Assembly (NCBI RefSeq): GCF_017833295.1
Contig: NZ_JAFIBW010000001.1
Span: 6,294,935 to 6,358,934 of the forward strand
Direction: 5' to 3'
Length of the DNA: 64,000 nucleotides
DNA from: Methylobacterium sp. PvR107
Lineage (GTDB): Bacteria; Pseudomonadota; Alphaproteobacteria; Rhizobiales; Beijerinckiaceae
Shown: in pieces, positions 8,776 through 17,349 of the stretch
Position numbering within the stretch: position 1 is the stretch's first letter
Layout: the number at the start of each line of letters is the position of its first letter
Notes under the pieces: generated by a model
Databases searched by the model: none
What the model was told of the DNA's origin: nothing
The model's input: only the letters and a program-made list of their open reading frames with translations
Translations under genes and position numbers: made by a program

Positions 8776-10893
8776 CTACCGCCCCGACACCCACCCGTTC
8801 CGGCTCCCGTTCTCGGTCCCCGCGGCGGTGAGCACCAGGACCGTGCGGCCTGGAAGCGGCACGGCGGCCCCCGCTTCGTAGGCCGGGGCCTCCGGCAGCA
8901 GCGCGCCTTCCGGATCGCCCGTGTCGAAGACCGGATTCCACGGGCCGCCGATCACCGGGGTGAGGTGGAATGTGAGAGCCCCCTCCCCGGCATTGAACAG
9001 CATCAGGAGGCGGTCGCCCGGGCCGCCGTCATTGCCGATCTGCATGCCGAACACCTGCAGCCCGTCGTCGGACCAGTGGCGCCCCTCCATCTCGGTGCCC
9101 TCGGGGGCGAGCCAGTGCACGTCGCGCAGGGGCTCGTCCGGGTCGATCAGCGCGCCGGTGAAGAAGCGCTTTCGCCGCAGGGCCGGCTGGGCGTCACGCA
9201 GGGCCAGGAGGTTGGCGACGAAGTCCGTGAGCCGGGGATCCGGATCGGTGCTCCAGTCCATCCAGCTCGTCGGGTTGTCCTGGGCGTAGGCGTTGTTGTT
9301 GCCGCCCTGGCTGCGGGAGCGCTCGTCGCCCATCAGCAGCATCGGCACGCCCTGGGCCAGCATCACGGTGGCCAGCATGTTGCGCTTCTGGCGGGCGCGC
9401 AGGGCCAAGATCGCGGGGTCGTCCGTGTCGCCCTCGACGCCGTAGTTGCGGCTGACATTGTGGTTATGGCCGTCGCGGTTGTCCTCGCCGTTGGCCGCGT
9501 TGTGCTTCTCCTCGTACGCCACCGTGTCGGCCAGCGTGTAGCCGTCGTGGCTGGCGATGAAGTTGACGCTGGCGAGCGGCGAGCGCCCCGACGGCGCGAA
9601 TACCTCGCGCGAGCCGGTCAGGCCCTGCGTGACCTTGGCGAGCGTGCCGGGATCGCCCTTCCAGAAGCCCCGCGTGGCGTCGCGGAACTTGTCGTTCCAC
9701 TCGCTCCAGCCGCGCGGGTAGCCGCCGAGCTGGTAGCCGCCCTCCCCGATGTCCCAGGGCTCGGCCACCATCTTGACCCGGGCCAGCACCGGGTCCTGCG
9801 CCACCGCCTGGAAGAAGGCCGCCTGCGGGGTGAAGGCGATGGGCGCGCGCCCGAGGCTCGAGGCGAGGTCGAAGCGGAAGCCCGCGATGCCATAGGCGGT
9901 CACCCAGTGGCGCAGGGAATCGAGCACGAGCTGCATCACCCGCGGGTGGCTCGCGTCGAAGGTGTTGCCGCAGCCGGTGCAGTCGAGATTGCGGCGCGGA
10001 TCGGCGGGGTCCAGCTTGTAGTAGCTGGCATTGTCGATGCCGCGGAACGACAGGGTCGGGCCGGTGTGGTCGCCCTCGGCGGTGTGGTTGTAGACGACGT
10101 CCAGCCAGGTCTCGATCCCGGCGGCGTTCAGCTCCCAGATCGCCGCCTTCAGGCCGCCGAGGCCGCCCTCCCCCAGGTAGCGCGGGTCCGGGGCGAAGTA
10201 GCCGAGGGGCTGATACCCCCAGAAATTGACCAGTCCCTTCTCGACCAGGAAGCGGTCATCCGCGAAGGCCTGGATCGGCAGGAGTTCCAGGGCGGTGACG
10301 CCGAGCTTCACGAGATGCGCGATGATCGCCGGGTGGGCGAGCGCCGCGTAGGTGCCGCGCTCCGCCTCGGGGATATCGGGATGGGCGCGGGTCAGCGCCT
10401 TGACGTGCGCCTCGTACACCACCGTCTCGGCGAGCGGCCGGCGCACCGGATTGAGGGCGAGGTTGGGCGCCTCCGGGGCGGTGACCACGCATTTCGGCAT
10501 GTAGACCGCGCTGTCGCGCCGGTCGATCCGGTCTTCGCGGCCCCGGCGGTGCCCGTAGAGCGCGTCGTGCCAGCGGATCCGGCCGCGGATCTCCCGCGCA
10601 TAGGGGTCGAGCACCAGCTTCGAGGCGTTGAACCGGTGCCCGTTCGCCGGATCCCAGGGCCCGTGCACGCGATAGCCGTAGAGCTGGCCCGGCAGCACCC
10701 CGCGCAGGTAGCCGTGCCAGACGTCGTCGGTCCGGCAGGGCAGCCGGACCGTGCGGGTCTCGTGCCGCTCGCCGGGCTCGAACAGGCAGATGTCGACCGC
10801 GGTGGCGTGCTCGGAGAACAGGGCGAAGTTGACGCCGCGCCCGTCGAAATGCGCGCCGAGCGGCGCCGGGATCCCGTCATCGACGGCGATCAT
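8776..10893 (-). CDS. glgX: Glycogen debranching enzyme GlgX (isoamylase type)
   Basis: GlgX cleaves alpha-1,6 branches of glycogen trimmed by phosphorylase and frees maltodextrins, the substrate class of the downstream MalQ, TreY and TreZ. The 705-residue product starts with an early-set/CBM48-type region (APLGAHFDGRGVNFALFSEHA), then GH13 motifs DVVYNHTAEG, GFRFDLASSLGR (nucleophile Asp), AEPWDIGEGG (acid/base Glu) and NFIASHDGYTLAD. Length and motif order fit GlgX/isoamylase rather than pullulanase. It follows otsA by 54 bp in the same direction and probably shares its transcript. Confidence 0.93.
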   Translation of the reverse strand: MIAVDDGIPAPLGAHFDGRGVNFALFSEHATAVDICLFEPGERHETRTVRLPCRTDDVWHGYLRGVLPGQLYGYRVHGPWDPANGHRFNASKLVLDPYAREIRGRIRWHDALYGHRRGREDRIDRRDSAVYMPKCVVTAPEAPNLALNPVRRPLAETVVYEAHVKALTRAHPDIPEAERGTYAALAHPAIIAHLVKLGVTALELLPIQAFADDRFLVEKGLVNFWGYQPLGYFAPDPRYLGEGGLGGLKAAIWELNAAGIETWLDVVYNHTAEGDHTGPTLSFRGIDNASYYKLDPADPRRNLDCTGCGNTFDASHPRVMQLVLDSLRHWVTAYGIAGFRFDLASSLGRAPIAFTPQAAFFQAVAQDPVLARVKMVAEPWDIGEGGYQLGGYPRGWSEWNDKFRDATRGFWKGDPGTLAKVTQGLTGSREVFAPSGRSPLASVNFIASHDGYTLADTVAYEEKHNAANGEDNRDGHNHNVSRNYGVEGDTDDPAILALRARQKRNMLATVMLAQGVPMLLMGDERSRSQGGNNNAYAQDNPTSWMDWSTDPDPRLTDFVANLLALRDAQPALRRKRFFTGALIDPDEPLRDVHWLAPEGTEMEGRHWSDDGLQVFGMQIGNDGGPGDRLLMLFNAGEGALTFHLTPVIGGPWNPVFDTGDPEGALLPEAPAYEAGAAVPLPGRTVLVLTAAGTENGSRNGWVSGR

Positions 10894-10947
10894 GCGGGGC
10901 GTCCGGTCACACGGATGGCGGCGGGCGGAAGCAGCGGGCGGCGCCGG

Positions 10948-12369
10948 CTATTCGGCGGCCGCGGCGGCCGCGGGGGGCTCGCGCTCGACCGTGCGGAAAT
11001 TCTCGAGCTCGGCCAGGAAGTTGCGCGCCCACCAGTCGACATCCTCGCGGGTCATGCGCTCGACCATCGGCTTCCAGCGTGCCAGCCGCTCGGCCTTGGG
11101 CATGTAGAGCGCGGCGCGGATCGCCTCGGCGACCTCGAACCGGTCGTAGGGGTTGATCAGCAGCGCCTCGGGCAATTGCCGGGCAGCGCCGGCGAATTTC
11201 GACAGGACCAGCACGCCCGGATCGTCCTCCGACTGGGCGACGACGTATTCCTTGGCGACGAGGTTCATGCCGTCGCGCATCGGCGTCACGAGACCGACCC
11301 GGGCCGCCCGGTAGAGACCGGCGAGCACGGGACGCGGATAGGCCTTGGTGATGTACTGGATCGGCGTCCAGGCCGGGTCGCCCAGCGAGCCGTTGATCTC
11401 GCCGACCTTCTCGTTCACGTCGCGGGCGAGCTGCTCGTATTCCGGCACCTCGCTGCGGGATTTCGGCGTGATCTGGATGTAGGTGACGTTGCCGCGCTGG
11501 TCGGGATTGGAGGCGAAGAAGCTCTCCACCGCCTCCATCCGCTCGGGCACGCCCTTGGAATAATCGAGCCGGTCCACGCCGATCAGCAGCTTGCGGGTGC
11601 GCAGGCCCGCGATGGTCTCGCGCACGACCTTGTTGGCGCTGGCCTTCTCGGCGGCATCCTTGAAGCCCGCCACGTCGATGCCGATCGGGAAGGCGCGGAT
11701 CCGGGTGCGGCGACCGTCGACCATCAGCGAGCCGCCGCCGAGCGGAATCGCCCGCTGGGTATCGATGAGGTTGCGCTGCAGGTTCTGGACGTCCGCCTCG
11801 GTCTGCAGGCCGATCAGGTCGTAATCGACGATCGCGCGCAGCAATTCGGTGCTCGCCGGCAGCGAGTTGAACACGTCGGCGGCGGGCCAGGGGATGTGGT
11901 GGAAATAGCCGATCGGGTTGTCGAGCCCGAGGCCGCGCAGTTCGGCCGCGAGCGGCAGCAGGTGATAATCGTGCACCCAGATGATGTCGTCGGGCTCGAC
12001 CAGCTTGGCGAGCGCCCGGGCGAAGGTGCGGTTCACACGGCTGTAGCCGGCATAATCCGAGCGCGAGAAGGCGCCGAGCCCGAGCCGGTAATGCATGATC
12101 GGCCACAGGGCGCGATTCGCGAAGCCGGCGTAGTATTCCAGGTGGTCCTGGGGTGAAAGGTCGACGACCGCGTACTGGACCCGGCCCCGGTCGATCAGGG
12201 TCGGTTCCTCGGAGGGCTCGTCCGTGATCGTGCCGCTCCAGCCGAACCACAGCCCCTCATAGGCCGAGAAGGCCTCCTTGACGGCGACGGCCAGGCCGCC
12301 CGCCGCTACCGCCTTGCCGCCATCTTCCGGGATGGCGACGCGGTTCGATACGATCACAAGGCGTGCCAC
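10948..12369 (-). CDS. otsA: Trehalose-6-phosphate synthase
   Basis: OtsA (GT20) joins glucose from UDP-glucose to glucose-6-phosphate. At 473 residues it matches the usual family length. Diagnostic segments are [76 protein letters not shown] and the alanine-rich tail. GTG at 12369 ([10 protein letters not shown]) is preferred over the longer frame because it places the Rossmann strand at the N-terminus as in other OtsA proteins; GGAG lies about 12 bases upstream. No otsB phosphatase is nearby. With TreY/TreZ the organism has two routes to trehalose encoded side by side. Confidence 0.93.
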   Translation of the reverse strand: MARLVIVSNRVAIPEDGGKAVAAGGLAVAVKEAFSAYEGLWFGWSGTITDEPSEEPTLIDRGRVQYAVVDLSPQDHLEYYAGFANRALWPIMHYRLGLGAFSRSDYAGYSRVNRTFARALAKLVEPDDIIWVHDYHLLPLAAELRGLGLDNPIGYFHHIPWPAADVFNSLPASTELLRAIVDYDLIGLQTEADVQNLQRNLIDTQRAIPLGGGSLMVDGRRTRIRAFPIGIDVAGFKDAAEKASANKVVRETIAGLRTRKLLIGVDRLDYSKGVPERMEAVESFFASNPDQRGNVTYIQITPKSRSEVPEYEQLARDVNEKVGEINGSLGDPAWTPIQYITKAYPRPVLAGLYRAARVGLVTPMRDGMNLVAKEYVVAQSEDDPGVLVLSKFAGAARQLPEALLINPYDRFEVAEAIRAALYMPKAERLARWKPMVERMTREDVDWWARNFLAELENFRTVEREPPAAAAAAE

Positions 12370-12491
12370 GCGGGTCGGCTCCGGATCAGGGGCGCGGGTC
12401 AGGTCGAGAATTTCGCCGCGCCTGCATCGGGACTTCACTATTATGCTCAGAACGCGCGTAGGCCCTGCGCGATCCTTTGTTGTGTCTTGGA

Positions 12492-12532
12492 GCAACCCAA
12501 GCTGGGGCAACCCAAGCTGGGGCAACCCAAGC
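12492..12532. repeat. 15-bp tandem repeat, about 2.7 copies
   Basis: The unit GCAACCCAAGCTGGG occurs at 12492-12506 and 12507-12521 without a mismatch, then 11 bases of a third copy. It lies about 120 bp upstream of otsA, in the 475-bp divergent gap (12370-12844) shared with the small membrane-protein cluster. Copy number could vary by slippage. Confidence 0.85.
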
Positions 12533-12608
12533 GTGAAGCCGGGCCCGGGTCAAGTCGCGGCCGTGCCGTTCCCGGACAGGGCGACCGCTCCGTCCCGAAC
12601 CGGACCGG

Positions 12609-12658
12609 CTTGCGCGACGCGCCCCGTCCGGCGAGTCGGGCGGGGCGCGTCGCGCAAG
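12609..12658. repeat. Perfect 18-bp inverted repeat (hairpin)
   Basis: CTTGCGCGACGCGCCCCG at 12609-12626 is exactly complementary to 12641-12658, with a 14-base loop. Both flanking genes point away from it, so it is not an ordinary downstream terminator. It could be a transcript-end signal for the other strand, a transcription barrier between divergent units, or a repeat element. No T-run follows. Confidence 0.8.
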
Positions 12659-12749
12659 CGTCACTGTTCTGCGGGACGCTGCCTGAACGCGGAGTGAGCG
12701 GTGCTGAAGACCGCCGGTGCGCGATGCTGTTCAGCGCGTCGAGCCCACC

Positions 12750-12774
12750 GGAACCGGTGTCACCCCAATCGGTT
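12750..12774 (+). promoter_or_regulatory. Candidate EcfG (general stress sigma) promoter
   Basis: GGAAC at 12750-12754, a 16-base spacer, then GGTT at 12771-12774. The alphaproteobacterial EcfG consensus is GGAAC-N16/17-CGTT, so there is one mismatch. It lies 71 bp upstream of the ATG of the membrane-protein cluster. Trehalose and small envelope stress genes are typical members of PhyR/EcfG regulons, which supports the reading; the call rests on pattern only. Confidence 0.5.
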
Positions 12775-12844
12775 ACTCAGCCATCGCGGGGGCCGCGGTC
12801 GCCGCGAGCGGCGCCGACCCTGCGTCGCGAGGAGTGTTTTCGAG

Positions 12845-13390
12845 ATGGCCGGCAACGAGTTACCGCAGGATACGCCCAGGGACCCGCTCGCGGACCCGCT
12901 CCGCGAGACGTCGCACGGGGCGGCCCATGAGGCGCCGCACGGGACGGCGGACGAGCGCGCGCAGTGGCGCGCCCTGCAGGGCGATGTCGAGGGGCTGGCC
13001 GACGTGGCGGCGGAGCGCGGGCGCGGGCTCCTCGACGCGGCGCGGCTGCAGGCGCAGTCCTATGTCGAGCAGCGCAAGAGCGACGCGGCGCAGTCGGTCC
13101 ACGATCTGGCCCAGACGATCCGCAATTCCGGCCGCGACCTCGGCGACAAGCCGAACGTGCGCGCCTTCTTCGACAGCGCCGCCGACGGTCTGGAGCAGCT
13201 CGGCTCCTCGATCGAGCGGCGCAGCCTGGGCGACTTCTACAACGAGGCCGAATCCTTCGCCCGGCGTGCGCCGGTGGCGGTCGCGGTGGGCACCTTCGTG
13301 GCCGGCCTGATCGCCGCCCGCTTCATCAAGTCGTCGAGCCTGCCGCCGGAGGCGCCGGAAGGCGACGCCCGCGACAGCTTCCGGGCCTGA
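12845..13390 (+). CDS. ElaB/YqjD-like stress-associated membrane protein
   Basis: The product is 181 residues: a polar helical N-terminal part (residues 1-140, rich in Arg, Asp and Ala) and a C-terminal glycine-zipper membrane segment (PVAVAVGTFVAGLIAARFI) before a short polar tail. That layout is shared with the E. coli ElaB/YqjD proteins, which bind ribosomes and the inner membrane in stationary phase; homology here is inferred from layout. ATG at 12845 follows the candidate EcfG promoter and begins MAGNELPQDT. It is the first of four genes in one direction (gaps of 4, -4 and 103 bp). A broader label such as nutrient-deprivation-induced protein would also fit. Confidence 0.75.
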   Translation: MAGNELPQDTPRDPLADPLRETSHGAAHEAPHGTADERAQWRALQGDVEGLADVAAERGRGLLDAARLQAQSYVEQRKSDAAQSVHDLAQTIRNSGRDLGDKPNVRAFFDSAADGLEQLGSSIERRSLGDFYNEAESFARRAPVAVAVGTFVAGLIAARFIKSSSLPPEAPEGDARDSFRA

Positions 13391-13394
13391 CGTC

Positions 13395-13820
13395 ATGGTC
13401 CAGGGTTCCGATCCGCGCCAAGCCGGTCCCTCTGCCGGCGCCTCCAGCATCCAGAGCCTGATCGGCGACGCCCTGCGGGAGACCAACGAGCTCGCCCGCA
13501 AGGAGATCGCGCTGTTCCGCGCCGAGATGGCGGGCAACATCCGCCAGCTCATCGTGGGCCTGGCCTGCATGGTCGGCTCGGCGGTGTTCGCCGTGGTCGC
13601 CCTCTTGGTCCTGATCGGCGCCCTCGTGAAGTGGCTTGCCACGGTCGTGGGCTCCGAATGGCTCTCGGCCCTGATCGTCGGCGGCGTGCTGCTGGTCGTC
13701 GCCGTCGGGATGGCCCTGTGGGCGCGCAGCGTTCTCTCCCTCTCGACCCTGGCTCCGAAGCGCACCACGCGCCAAGTTCGCCAGGATGCCCAGGCCTTGT
13801 CGGAGCGTGTGTCCGGATGA
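13395..13820 (+). CDS. Phage holin family / YqjE-like membrane protein
   Basis: A 141-residue protein with an amphipathic N-terminal helix (RETNELARKEIALFRAEMAGN) and two strongly hydrophobic segments (about residues 55-80 and 92-113), matching the Phage_holin_3_6 (YqjE, DUF1469) pattern. Despite the family name, cellular members are not lysis proteins; in E. coli YqjE is encoded next to YqjD. It starts 4 bp after the upstream gene and its stop overlaps the next start as ATGA, so the three are probably one transcript with coupled translation. Confidence 0.8.
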   Translation: MVQGSDPRQAGPSAGASSIQSLIGDALRETNELARKEIALFRAEMAGNIRQLIVGLACMVGSAVFAVVALLVLIGALVKWLATVVGSEWLSALIVGGVLLVVAVGMALWARSVLSLSTLAPKRTTRQVRQDAQALSERVSG

Positions 13821-14197
13821 GTACGATGAACGACCTCGAGAAGGAGATCGAGGAGAGCCGTGCCCGGCTCGACGACACGATCGACCGCATCCAGGGCCGG
13901 CTCTCGGTGCCGAACCTCGTGGACGAGATGCTGGGCAATGCCCGGCGCGTTCCGGCCCTGAACAGCACCTACGATTCGGCCCTGGAAGCGGTGCGCCGCA
14001 ATCCGGTGCCGGTGCTGCTGATCGCGGCCGGTGTCGGATTGCTGTTCAACCGGATGGCGCGCGACGCGCAGCGCCGGCGCACGGAGGTTTCGGCCGAGCG
14101 CGTGCCCGCGCTGAACACCGGTGCGGCCCGCGGCTACGACCCCGATCTCCCGACGGTGCGCCCGGCCCGCGATCCGCTGGACAGGACAGAGATCTGA
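13817..14197 (+). CDS. DUF3618 small membrane protein
   Basis: This 126-residue product opens with the DUF3618 signature (LEKEIEESRARLDDTIDRIQ), continues with a helical linker and has one membrane segment (PVPVLLIAAGVGLLFNRMA), then a charged tail. DUF3618 proteins are found in Alphaproteobacteria beside YqjE-like and ElaB-like genes, as here. Its function is unknown. ATG at 13817 overlaps the upstream stop (ATGA). Confidence 0.8.
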   Translation: MSTMNDLEKEIEESRARLDDTIDRIQGRLSVPNLVDEMLGNARRVPALNSTYDSALEAVRRNPVPVLLIAAGVGLLFNRMARDAQRRRTEVSAERVPALNTGAARGYDPDLPTVRPARDPLDRTEI

Positions 14198-14300
14198 CGA
14201 CCGGGCGGGACCCGGGACGAGACTTACAGAGCCCGACCGGAAGGCCGGGCAAACCGGCGCCGAGCACGGACCGCCGAGACCGATTTCTGAGGACAGCGCC

Positions 14301-15110
14301 ATGACCGACAAGCCGGGTATTCCGACCACGCCTTCCAGCATTCCCGAGCAGCTCGCCGCCGAGGCCGCGATGCCGCATGGATCCGGTGACAAGGGCCTGC
14401 GGCCGGACCCGGCCGGGCTCGGCGACCCGGGTGCGCCCGGTACGGCGGCGGGCGATTTCACCCTGCGGCCGGACCCGCACGGCCGGCACGACCCGCTCTC
14501 GGCAGGCGGTGCGTCCGGCACGACATCCGGTGGCTCGTCCGCGGCAACGGATGCCGCGTCCGCCGCGAAGGACAGCGTCCGGGCGGCGAGCGACCGTGCC
14601 GCCGACTTGGCCGGGCAGGCGCGTCGGACCGTGTCGGACTTCGCCAGCGATATCAACGACCGCCTCGGCGGGGCGGCTGATCAGGCCCGTGACCGGGCAT
14701 CCGCGGTCTACGACGACGCCCGGGAACGGGCCGGCCAGCTCCACCGCCGCAACATGCGGGCGCTGGACGACCTGACGAGCCAGGGGATCGACGGGATCCA
14801 GCGCGGTCGCACCACCGTCGAGCGGTTCGTGGACGACAACCCGCTGCTCGTCGGCGTAGTCGGCGTCGCCGCCGGCCTGCTGCTCGGCGCGCTGCTGCCG
14901 CGCACCCGCCAGGAGGACCGGAGCATCGGTCCTTGGGCCGACGAGGTGCGCGATCAGGGCCTGCGCTACGCCCGCGAGGTGACCAATATCGGTCGCGAGT
15001 TCGTCCAGACCGCCCTCGATCCGGACAACCTCAACGCCGCCGCCCGCAAGGTGGCGGATCCGGACGGCCACAAGCCGCCGGAGGACGAGCGGACGCAGCA
15101 CAATCTCTGA
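14301..15110 (+). CDS. ElaB/DUF883-like membrane protein with long polar N-terminus
   Basis: The 269-residue product has a disordered Gly/Pro/Ala-rich first third, a long helical region of Ala-Asp-Arg repeats (about 85-165) that could form a coiled coil, one glycine-rich membrane segment (LLVGVVGVAAGLLLGALLP) and a charged tail. The C-terminal half resembles ElaB/YqjD. A GAGGA sequence sits about 8 bases before ATG 14301. As last gene of the cluster it may act with the first gene at the inner membrane during stress; that role is inferred. Confidence 0.7.
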   Translation: MTDKPGIPTTPSSIPEQLAAEAAMPHGSGDKGLRPDPAGLGDPGAPGTAAGDFTLRPDPHGRHDPLSAGGASGTTSGGSSAATDAASAAKDSVRAASDRAADLAGQARRTVSDFASDINDRLGGAADQARDRASAVYDDARERAGQLHRRNMRALDDLTSQGIDGIQRGRTTVERFVDDNPLLVGVVGVAAGLLLGALLPRTRQEDRSIGPWADEVRDQGLRYAREVTNIGREFVQTALDPDNLNAAARKVADPDGHKPPEDERTQHNL

Positions 15111-15150
15111 TCCAGGCTGGGCGCGCGCCGCTTCAGGCTCCGGGCCCCGT

Positions 15151-15236
15151 CATCACGCGAGAAGCGAAGTGACCAGAGCTGCGGGACGTCGAGAGGCGTG
15201 GCGCGGCCCGGATTGCTTCGCTCCGCTCGCATAGGC
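15151..15236. repeat. Dispersed palindromic element, copy 2
   Basis: A second copy of the element at 1595, between the stress cluster and matB. Arms are CGAGAAGCGAAGTGACC and CCGGATTGCTTCGCTCCGC. It lies between two convergent genes and may act as a transcript end for either strand. Confidence 0.65.
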
Positions 15237-15256
15237 GGTGCGGCCGGATCGGGGCG

Positions 15257-16765
15257 TCAGTCCCGGTACAGCCTCGCATGCGCCTCGCGGAGCAGGTTCT
15301 TCTGGACCTTGCCCATGGTGTTGCGCGGCAGCTCGTCCACGAACAGGACGCGCTTGGGGCACTTGAACCGGGCGAGCCGGCTCTCCAGGGCGGCCTGCAC
15401 GCCGGCCTCGTCGGGGCATCCGGCGCCGCCCACCACCACGGCGGTGACGGCCTCGCCGAAATCCGGGTGCGCGAGACCGATCACCGCGGATTCGACCACG
15501 CCCGGCAGCGCGTCGATCTCGGTCTCGACCTCCTTCGGGTAGACGTTGAAGCCGCCCGAGATGATCAGGTCCTTGCCGCGCCCGACGATGTGGACGTAGC
15601 CCCGGCCATCCACCTTGCCGAGGTCGCCCGTGATGAAGAAGCCGTCGGCCCGGAACTCGGCCGCGGTCTTCTCGGGCATGCGCCAGTAGCCCTGGAACAC
15701 GTTCGGGCCCTTCACCTCGATCATGCCGACCGAATCCGGGCCGAGCACGCGCCCGCCCTCCGGATCGACCACCCGCAGAGCGACGCGGGGCAGCGGGAAG
15801 CCGACCGTCCCGGCGACCCGGTCCCCGTCATAGGGGTTCGAGGTGCTCATGTTGGTCTCGGTCATGCCGTAGCGCTCGAGGATGGCGTGGCCGGTCCGGG
15901 CCTGCCACTCGCGATGCGTCTCCGCCAGAAGCGGCGCCGAGCCTGACACGAACAGCCGCATGCCCCGGGCCGCCTCCGGCGTGAGGCCCGGCTCCTTGAG
16001 GAGGCGGGTGTAGAAGGTCGGCACGCCCATCAGGACGCTGGCCCGCGGCATCAGGCTCAGGATCAGCTTCGGGTCGAGCCGGGGCAGGAACAGCATGGAG
16101 CCGCCGCTCGCCAGCACCGTGTTGGTCGCCACGAACAGACCGTGGGTGTGGAACACCGGCAGGGCGTGGATCAGCACGTCGTCGGCCGTGAACCGCCAGG
16201 ACTCGACGAGGGTCCGGGCGTTCGACGCGAGGTTGTCGTGGGTCAGCATGGCGCCTTTGGAGCGCCCGGTCGTGCCCGAGGTGTAGAGGATCGCCGCGAG
16301 ATCCTCAGGCCCCCTGGGGACGTCGGCGAACGCGCCGTCCTGCCGGTCCGCGGCCTCGGCGGCGCTGCCGCCGCCCGCGGCGTCGAGGGTCCAGATCTGG
16401 CGGACCTTCGCGGCGGCCTCCGCCAGCGCGTCGCGCTTGCCCGGATCGCAGACGAACACGCTGGGCTCGGCGTCGCCCAGGAAGTAGCCGATCTCCGCCG
16501 GGGTGTAGGCGGTGTTGAGCGGCAGGAACACCGCCCCGGCCCGGACCACGCCGAGATACAGGAAGATCACCTCGGGGCTCTTCTCGACCTGCACGGCCAC
16601 CCGGTCGCCGGGCTGGACGCCCGCCGCCCGCAGGGAAGCCGCGTAGGCGCCGGAGCGGGCGATCAGGTCCGCGTAGCTGTATCGGCGGCCTTCCGGCGTC
16701 TCGATCACGGTCTTGGCGGGATCGGGAACGCCGTCCCGCACCAGGGAGAAGAGGTGGTTCGTCAT
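15257..16765 (-). CDS. matB: Malonyl-CoA synthetase
   Basis: MatB activates malonate to malonyl-CoA with ATP and CoA. The 502-residue protein has the AMP-binding enzyme motifs in order: ILYTSGTTGRSKGAM (phosphate loop, about residue 160), YGMTETNMSTSNPY, FFITGDLGKVDGRGYVHIVGR (adenylate-binding Asp) and the C-terminal PRNTMGKVQKN with the catalytic Lys. The TSNPYDGDRVAGTVGFPLP segment closely resembles rhizobial MatB as I remember it, separating it from general fatty acyl-CoA ligases. The malonyl-CoA decarboxylase lies 1.2 kb away, giving a malonate-to-acetyl-CoA path. Confidence 0.92.
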   Translation of the reverse strand: MTNHLFSLVRDGVPDPAKTVIETPEGRRYSYADLIARSGAYAASLRAAGVQPGDRVAVQVEKSPEVIFLYLGVVRAGAVFLPLNTAYTPAEIGYFLGDAEPSVFVCDPGKRDALAEAAAKVRQIWTLDAAGGGSAAEAADRQDGAFADVPRGPEDLAAILYTSGTTGRSKGAMLTHDNLASNARTLVESWRFTADDVLIHALPVFHTHGLFVATNTVLASGGSMLFLPRLDPKLILSLMPRASVLMGVPTFYTRLLKEPGLTPEAARGMRLFVSGSAPLLAETHREWQARTGHAILERYGMTETNMSTSNPYDGDRVAGTVGFPLPRVALRVVDPEGGRVLGPDSVGMIEVKGPNVFQGYWRMPEKTAAEFRADGFFITGDLGKVDGRGYVHIVGRGKDLIISGGFNVYPKEVETEIDALPGVVESAVIGLAHPDFGEAVTAVVVGGAGCPDEAGVQAALESRLARFKCPKRVLFVDELPRNTMGKVQKNLLREAHARLYRD

Positions 16766-16839
16766 CGTGAGGCTGAGCTATCACGGGCTGCGTGTCTCGC
16801 GCACCCATAGCCGCCTGAAGGGCCTTTGGGCGAGCCCTT

Positions 16840-17289
16840 TCAGGCGGCCAGCCGCTGCCGTGACGACAGGAAGGCGCCGTCCGGGGTGCGCTCGGGGGCG
16901 AACAGCCCGAGACCGGTGGGCGCGGGCATGCCGACATAGATCGCCTCCATGCCGCGCCGCCCATAGGCCTCGTGCCAGAACCCGGAGCCCTTGGAGTCCC
17001 GGGAGAAGTCCCGCCACCACGTGCGGTGCGGCTCCGACCGGGTGAAAGTCTCCAGGCTCTCCAGATCGCGCCAGTACTGGCGCATGCCGACATGGTTCAG
17101 CCCGAAGAACAGGTTCTCGTGCGCCAGCAGCCCGTCCGGTTGGCTCCGCACCGAGGCGGCGATGCCGCGGCTGAGGCCCATCAGCGCGAGCAGGCCGCGC
17201 CAGCGGGCGACCCGGAAGCCGAGATACACGACCACAAGGTCGGGATAGCCGGAGAGATCCACGGACCGGCGGACGGGAGCACCTTGCAT
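16840..17289 (-). CDS. DUF4188 family protein (putative monooxygenase-like)
   Basis: A 149-residue protein with the DUF4188 hallmarks: VVVYLGFRVARWRG near the N-terminus, QYWRDLESLETFTRSEPHRTWW, GSGFWHEAYGRRGMEAIYVGMP. Members adopt a ferredoxin-like fold related to small antibiotic-monooxygenase/dehydratase proteins; no substrate is established. AGGAGG lies 8 bases before the ATG. The gene is divergent from the TetR gene with only 53 bp between them, and it precedes matB in the same direction (74 bp), so it is probably the direct target of that regulator. Confidence 0.8.
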   Translation of the reverse strand: MQGAPVRRSVDLSGYPDLVVVYLGFRVARWRGLLALMGLSRGIAASVRSQPDGLLAHENLFFGLNHVGMRQYWRDLESLETFTRSEPHRTWWRDFSRDSKGSGFWHEAYGRRGMEAIYVGMPAPTGLGLFAPERTPDGAFLSSRQRLAA

Positions 17290-17315
17290 GAGTCAGCCTC
17301 CTAGGCTTGTATGCA

Positions 17316-17349
17316 ATGTAAACATGCGGCGGTCTGCGTACAGTGTCAA
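17316..17349 (-). promoter_or_regulatory. Divergent promoter with candidate TetR operator
   Basis: On the minus strand a perfect -35 TTGACA (plus 17344-17349) is followed after 17 bases by a -10-like CATGTT. Overlapping that -10 is the palindrome ATGTAAACAT (17316-17325), flanked by GCA and GC. The -35 box overlaps the GTG start of the TetR gene. A repressor on the palindrome would block the DUF4188 (and perhaps matB) promoter. Confidence 0.5.

Noticed and set aside
8704..12156. A 1150-codon plus-strand frame over glgX and otsA
   Set aside because: Same GC shadow effect; both real genes are on the minus strand with intact motifs.
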